A model generated the notes under the pieces. That model saw only the letters and a program-made list of their open reading frames with translations. It was not told the DNA's origin and made no database searches. Shown piece after piece: positions 62,062 to 64,000 of a stretch of 64,000 nt of DNA. Position 1 is the first letter of the stretch, and the number at the start of each line of letters is the position of its first letter. The DNA is from Desulforamulus aeronauticus DSM 10349 (GTDB lineage Bacteria > Bacillota > Desulfotomaculia > Desulfotomaculales > Desulfotomaculaceae): positions 62,001-126,000 of the forward strand of contig NZ_FRAR01000016.1 in assembly GCF_900142375.1 (NCBI RefSeq). The letters are read 5' to 3'. The position numbers and the translations under genes were made by a program.

Positions 62062-62529
62062 TTGTTTAAGGAACTCCGTCGTAAGAAAAAGCTGATGTCC
62101 CAGGAGGATACCAGTAAAATTATCAAAGAGGCAGAATATGGAACCCTGGCCAGCGTTGGTGAGGATGGATATCCCTATGCTGTACCGTTAAACTACGCTT
62201 TTGAAAACGGCACGATTTATTTCCATTCTGCTCCTGAGGGCCATAAAATCGAAAACATCAAGCATAACCATAAAGTTAGCTTTTCGGTGGTAACCTATCA
62301 TCAAGTGTTACCCGAGAAGTTTGATACTGAATATGATAGTGTGATCGTTTTCGGCAAGGCATTTGAAATTATAGACGAGCAGGAAAAGAAACAGGCGCTT
62401 ACATTGCTAATAGAAAGATATTCCGGTGATTATCTTGAGCAGGGTGCTAGGTACATAGATAGGGCGGTAAAGGGAGTTGGGGTTTTTAAAATAGAAATTG
62501 AGCATATGGTGGGGAAACGTGGACGGTAA
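62062..62529 (+). CDS. Pyridoxamine 5'-phosphate oxidase-family flavoprotein
   Basis: 155-aa split-barrel FMN-binding protein of the NimA/PNPOx-like type: YGTLASVGEDGYPYAVPLNYAF, YFHSAPEGHKIENI, and a C-terminal GVGVFKIEIEHMVGKR. Related proteins reduce nitro groups or bind heme or F420. TTG 62062 follows GGAGGAGA. Substrate unknown. Confidence 0.9.
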   Translation: MFKELRRKKKLMSQEDTSKIIKEAEYGTLASVGEDGYPYAVPLNYAFENGTIYFHSAPEGHKIENIKHNHKVSFSVVTYHQVLPEKFDTEYDSVIVFGKAFEIIDEQEKKQALTLLIERYSGDYLEQGARYIDRAVKGVGVFKIEIEHMVGKRGR

Positions 62530-62545
62530 CTTGCTATAGTTATGC

Positions 62546-62574
62546 TTGTTTCTTCTTTATTTAAAGTGTATACT
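62546..62574 (+). promoter_or_regulatory. Promoter of the TPP riboswitch operon
   Basis: -35 TTGTTT (62546-62551) and -10 TATACT (62569-62574) with a 17-bp spacer, 19 bp upstream of the riboswitch. Confidence 0.7.
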
Positions 62575-62592
62575 TGAAAAAAATAATATTTT

Positions 62593-62684
62593 GTCCGGGA
62601 GCTTGTGGAAGCAAGCTGAGAGTACGACTAGGCCGTCGTAGACCGGTTGAACCTGTTGGATAATGCCAGCGTAGGGAGTGGAGA
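62593..62684 (+). ncRNA. TPP riboswitch (THI element)
   Basis: The conserved TPP aptamer parts appear in order: GGGAGCTTG...CAAGCTGAGAG (pyrimidine-sensing helix), ACGACTAGGCCGTCGT (variable helix), then GAACCTGTTGGATAATGCCAGCGTAGGGAGTGG (given in part; pyrophosphate-sensing helix). It lies 60 bp upstream of the luxE-like gene with a terminator in between, so excess TPP should shut off the operon. Confidence 0.95.
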
Positions 62685-62693
62685 GATAAGAAC

Positions 62694-62738
62694 GGCACTT
62701 TGCTTACGCAGGGTGCCTTTTATTTTTTTGAAAGGATT
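62694..62738 (+). terminator. Riboswitch expression-platform terminator
   Basis: GGCAC (62694-62698) pairs with GTGCC (62713-62717), followed by TTTTATTTTTTT. Probably formed when TPP is bound. Confidence 0.8.
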
Positions 62739-62746
62739 GGACGAGT

Positions 62747-63832
62747 ATGCAACAGCAAGAAATAATCAATGCTATCCTGGCGTTTATCTCAGACCAGGAA
62801 GGGTCCGCAGAGGTTTTTGACCAGCTGGCCTTACAAATATTTTCTTACCAATATAAAAATAATCTCCCTTACCAAAGCCTGTGCCTGCAAAAGGGCAAAA
62901 CGCCGCGAACAGTTAAAAAATGGCAGGACATCCCTGCGGTAACCATTAACGCCTTTAAAGAAGTAACCTTAAGTTGTGGTGATCCCCGGCAGGCGGCAAG
63001 GGTTTTTATGACCAGTGGAACAACCCAGGGGGTTCAAGGGAAACACTACCACCCCAGTCTGGCGGTCTACGATCAATCCATGATCCATAATTTTAAACGG
63101 CACTTTATGAAGGATACCGAGAAGATTCGTATGGGAATTCTTTTTCCTACGGCAGCAGAGATGCCGAATTCTTCATTGGCTCATTACTTAGCCCTGGCTG
63201 TTCAGGAATTTGGTACTCAGGAGAGCCATTACCTGGTTGATAGCCAGGGAGCCAATATAGATCGGTTCATGATGGAACTGGCACAGGCTGAGCATACCGG
63301 AGAACCCTATGGGTTATTGGGAGCATCCTTTAGCTTTGTGCATCTGTTAGATGAATTGGCAAGAAGGGGCAAACAGTTTTCCTTACCCAAGGGGAGCAGA
63401 ATTCTGGATACCGGTGGTTTTAAGAACCGCTCCCGGGAAATTGCCCTAGAGGAATTTTATCACCGACTCGAGTTTTTTCTGGGAGTGCCCAGAACAGCCT
63501 GTATTAATATGTATGGTATGACTGAGCTGAGCACCCAGTTTTACGATGAAGGTAATGACATACTACCCTCCGTTAAGTCCGGGCCCCATTGGAGCCGTAC
63601 CCGGGTGGTCAATCCTTTAACCGGGGCGGAGGTTCCCCAGGGGGAGCGGGGCGTTTTGGTACATTGTGATCTGGCCAATTTTAATTCCGTTACCACTATT
63701 CTCACGGAAGATTTGGGTGTGAAAGTTGCTGGCGGCTTCTTGTTATTGGGGAGAGCGCAAGGTGCCGCAGCCAAGGGCTGTTCCCTCGCTGTTGAGGAAT
63801 TTATTGAGAGTGGAAGAGGTCGAGTTAAATGA
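62747..63832 (+). CDS. LuxE-type acyl-protein synthetase homologue
   Basis: ANL-fold carboxylate-activating enzyme of the LuxE family, 361 aa. The ATP-binding loop reads MTSGTTQGVQGKHYH, with NMYGMTELSTQFYD as the second adenylation motif. LuxE activates a fatty acid as acyl-AMP and passes it to LuxC. ATG 62747 follows AAAGGA. The gene lies directly after a TPP riboswitch and its stop overlaps the next start by 4 nt. The real acid is unknown and may be thiamine-related. Confidence 0.85.
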   Translation: MQQQEIINAILAFISDQEGSAEVFDQLALQIFSYQYKNNLPYQSLCLQKGKTPRTVKKWQDIPAVTINAFKEVTLSCGDPRQAARVFMTSGTTQGVQGKHYHPSLAVYDQSMIHNFKRHFMKDTEKIRMGILFPTAAEMPNSSLAHYLALAVQEFGTQESHYLVDSQGANIDRFMMELAQAEHTGEPYGLLGASFSFVHLLDELARRGKQFSLPKGSRILDTGGFKNRSREIALEEFYHRLEFFLGVPRTACINMYGMTELSTQFYDEGNDILPSVKSGPHWSRTRVVNPLTGAEVPQGERGVLVHCDLANFNSVTTILTEDLGVKVAGGFLLLGRAQGAAAKGCSLAVEEFIESGRGRVK

Positions 63833-64000
63833 AAGAAAGGGCTGGCTATCTCCCCGGTATCAGCGAAGACGAAGTGGCCTGGCAGACAGTAACCTTTACC
63901 AGAAATGAAGAAGTATTGGAAGTGGCGGTACCGGTTCTGGCTCAGGAGCAAATGCAACAGTTGGCGGAACAAATCAAAAACAATAGCCGGCAAGTGCTAA
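63829..64000 (+). CDS. LuxC-type acyl reductase homologue, N-terminal part (runs off the window)
   Basis: 57 codons from ATG 63829 are visible. The segment LEVAVPVLAQEQMQQLAEQI resembles the N-terminus of LuxC-type acyl-CoA/acyl-protein reductases, and a luxE-luxC order fits. It overlaps the luxE stop by 4 nt (ATGA). The identity is inferred from the partner and short similarity; the aldehyde-dehydrogenase core lies outside the window. Confidence 0.65.
   Translation, partial: MKERAGYLPGISEDEVAWQTVTFTRNEEVLEVAVPVLAQEQMQQLAEQIKNNSRQVL

Noticed and set aside
63541-63993. 150-codon minus-strand frame opposite luxE/luxC
   Set aside because: Shadow of the plus-strand genes; proline- and serine-rich with no RBS.

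Overview
The window looks like chromosome of a Gram-positive, spore-forming, anaerobic clostridial bacterium, most likely Peptococcaceae (Desulfotomaculum/Desulforamulus type). This rests on the SCIFF-peptide radical SAM maturase, several ferredoxin-like and 4Fe-4S proteins, strong AGGAGG ribosome binding sites with many GTG/TTG starts, YcdB/YcdC, FlhB-like, CgeB-like and HxlR genes, and moderate G+C. The genus is inferred by family resemblance. No rRNA, tRNA, CRISPR array, transposase or phage gene was recognised.

Layout. 0-6.6 kb: housekeeping (scfB, M23 endopeptidase, TPR protein, MA-type peptidase, murA, rlmH). 6.8-15.2 kb: accessory genes and regulators (XRE protein, dapA/LysR pair, TetR plus rifamycin phosphotransferase-like rph, DJ-1/PfpI with a divergent MocR regulator). 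15.4-20.1 kb: F420-ligase-like protein, 2H phosphoesterase, orphan FliK-like and FlhB-like proteins, CBS protein. 20.4-26.8 kb: TIR-domain protein, MerR-controlled MATE pump, three-gene ABC exporter. 26.8-30.3 kb: histidine-rich protein, ferredoxin, a sensor kinase with a histidine-rich N-terminus, its response regulator, then a 4Fe-4S uracil-DNA glycosylase. 30.4-41.5 kb: mixed genes (B3/B4 protein, CopZ, sigma factor with DUF4179 partner, nitroreductase, YjbQ, a second rph-like gene, ClpP paralog, secreted proteins). 42.1-48.8 kb: a seven-gene minus-strand surface-glycan operon that includes an LpxC homologue. 49-62.5 kb: alkaline phosphatase, redox genes, a lone solute-binding protein, YcdB/YcdC protein, two-component system with lipoprotein, TrmB/diaminopimelate decarboxylase pair, PNPOx protein. 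62.5-64 kb: a TPP riboswitch in front of a luxE-like gene and the start of a luxC-like gene.

The two most interesting systems are these. First, the TPP riboswitch controls a LuxE/LuxC-type carboxylate-activation and reduction pair instead of a known thiamine gene. Second, an LpxC-type deacetylase with a full set of metal and catalytic residues lies in a glycan operon beside a Gfo/Idh oxidoreductase and a DegT aminotransferase, a chemistry usually met in lipid A of diderm bacteria. Next in interest are a histidine-rich sensor kinase module and a TIR protein with an apparent Clp-N-like sensor region. Two genes (TetR and GNAT) have their best ribosome binding site pointing at an ATA codon.
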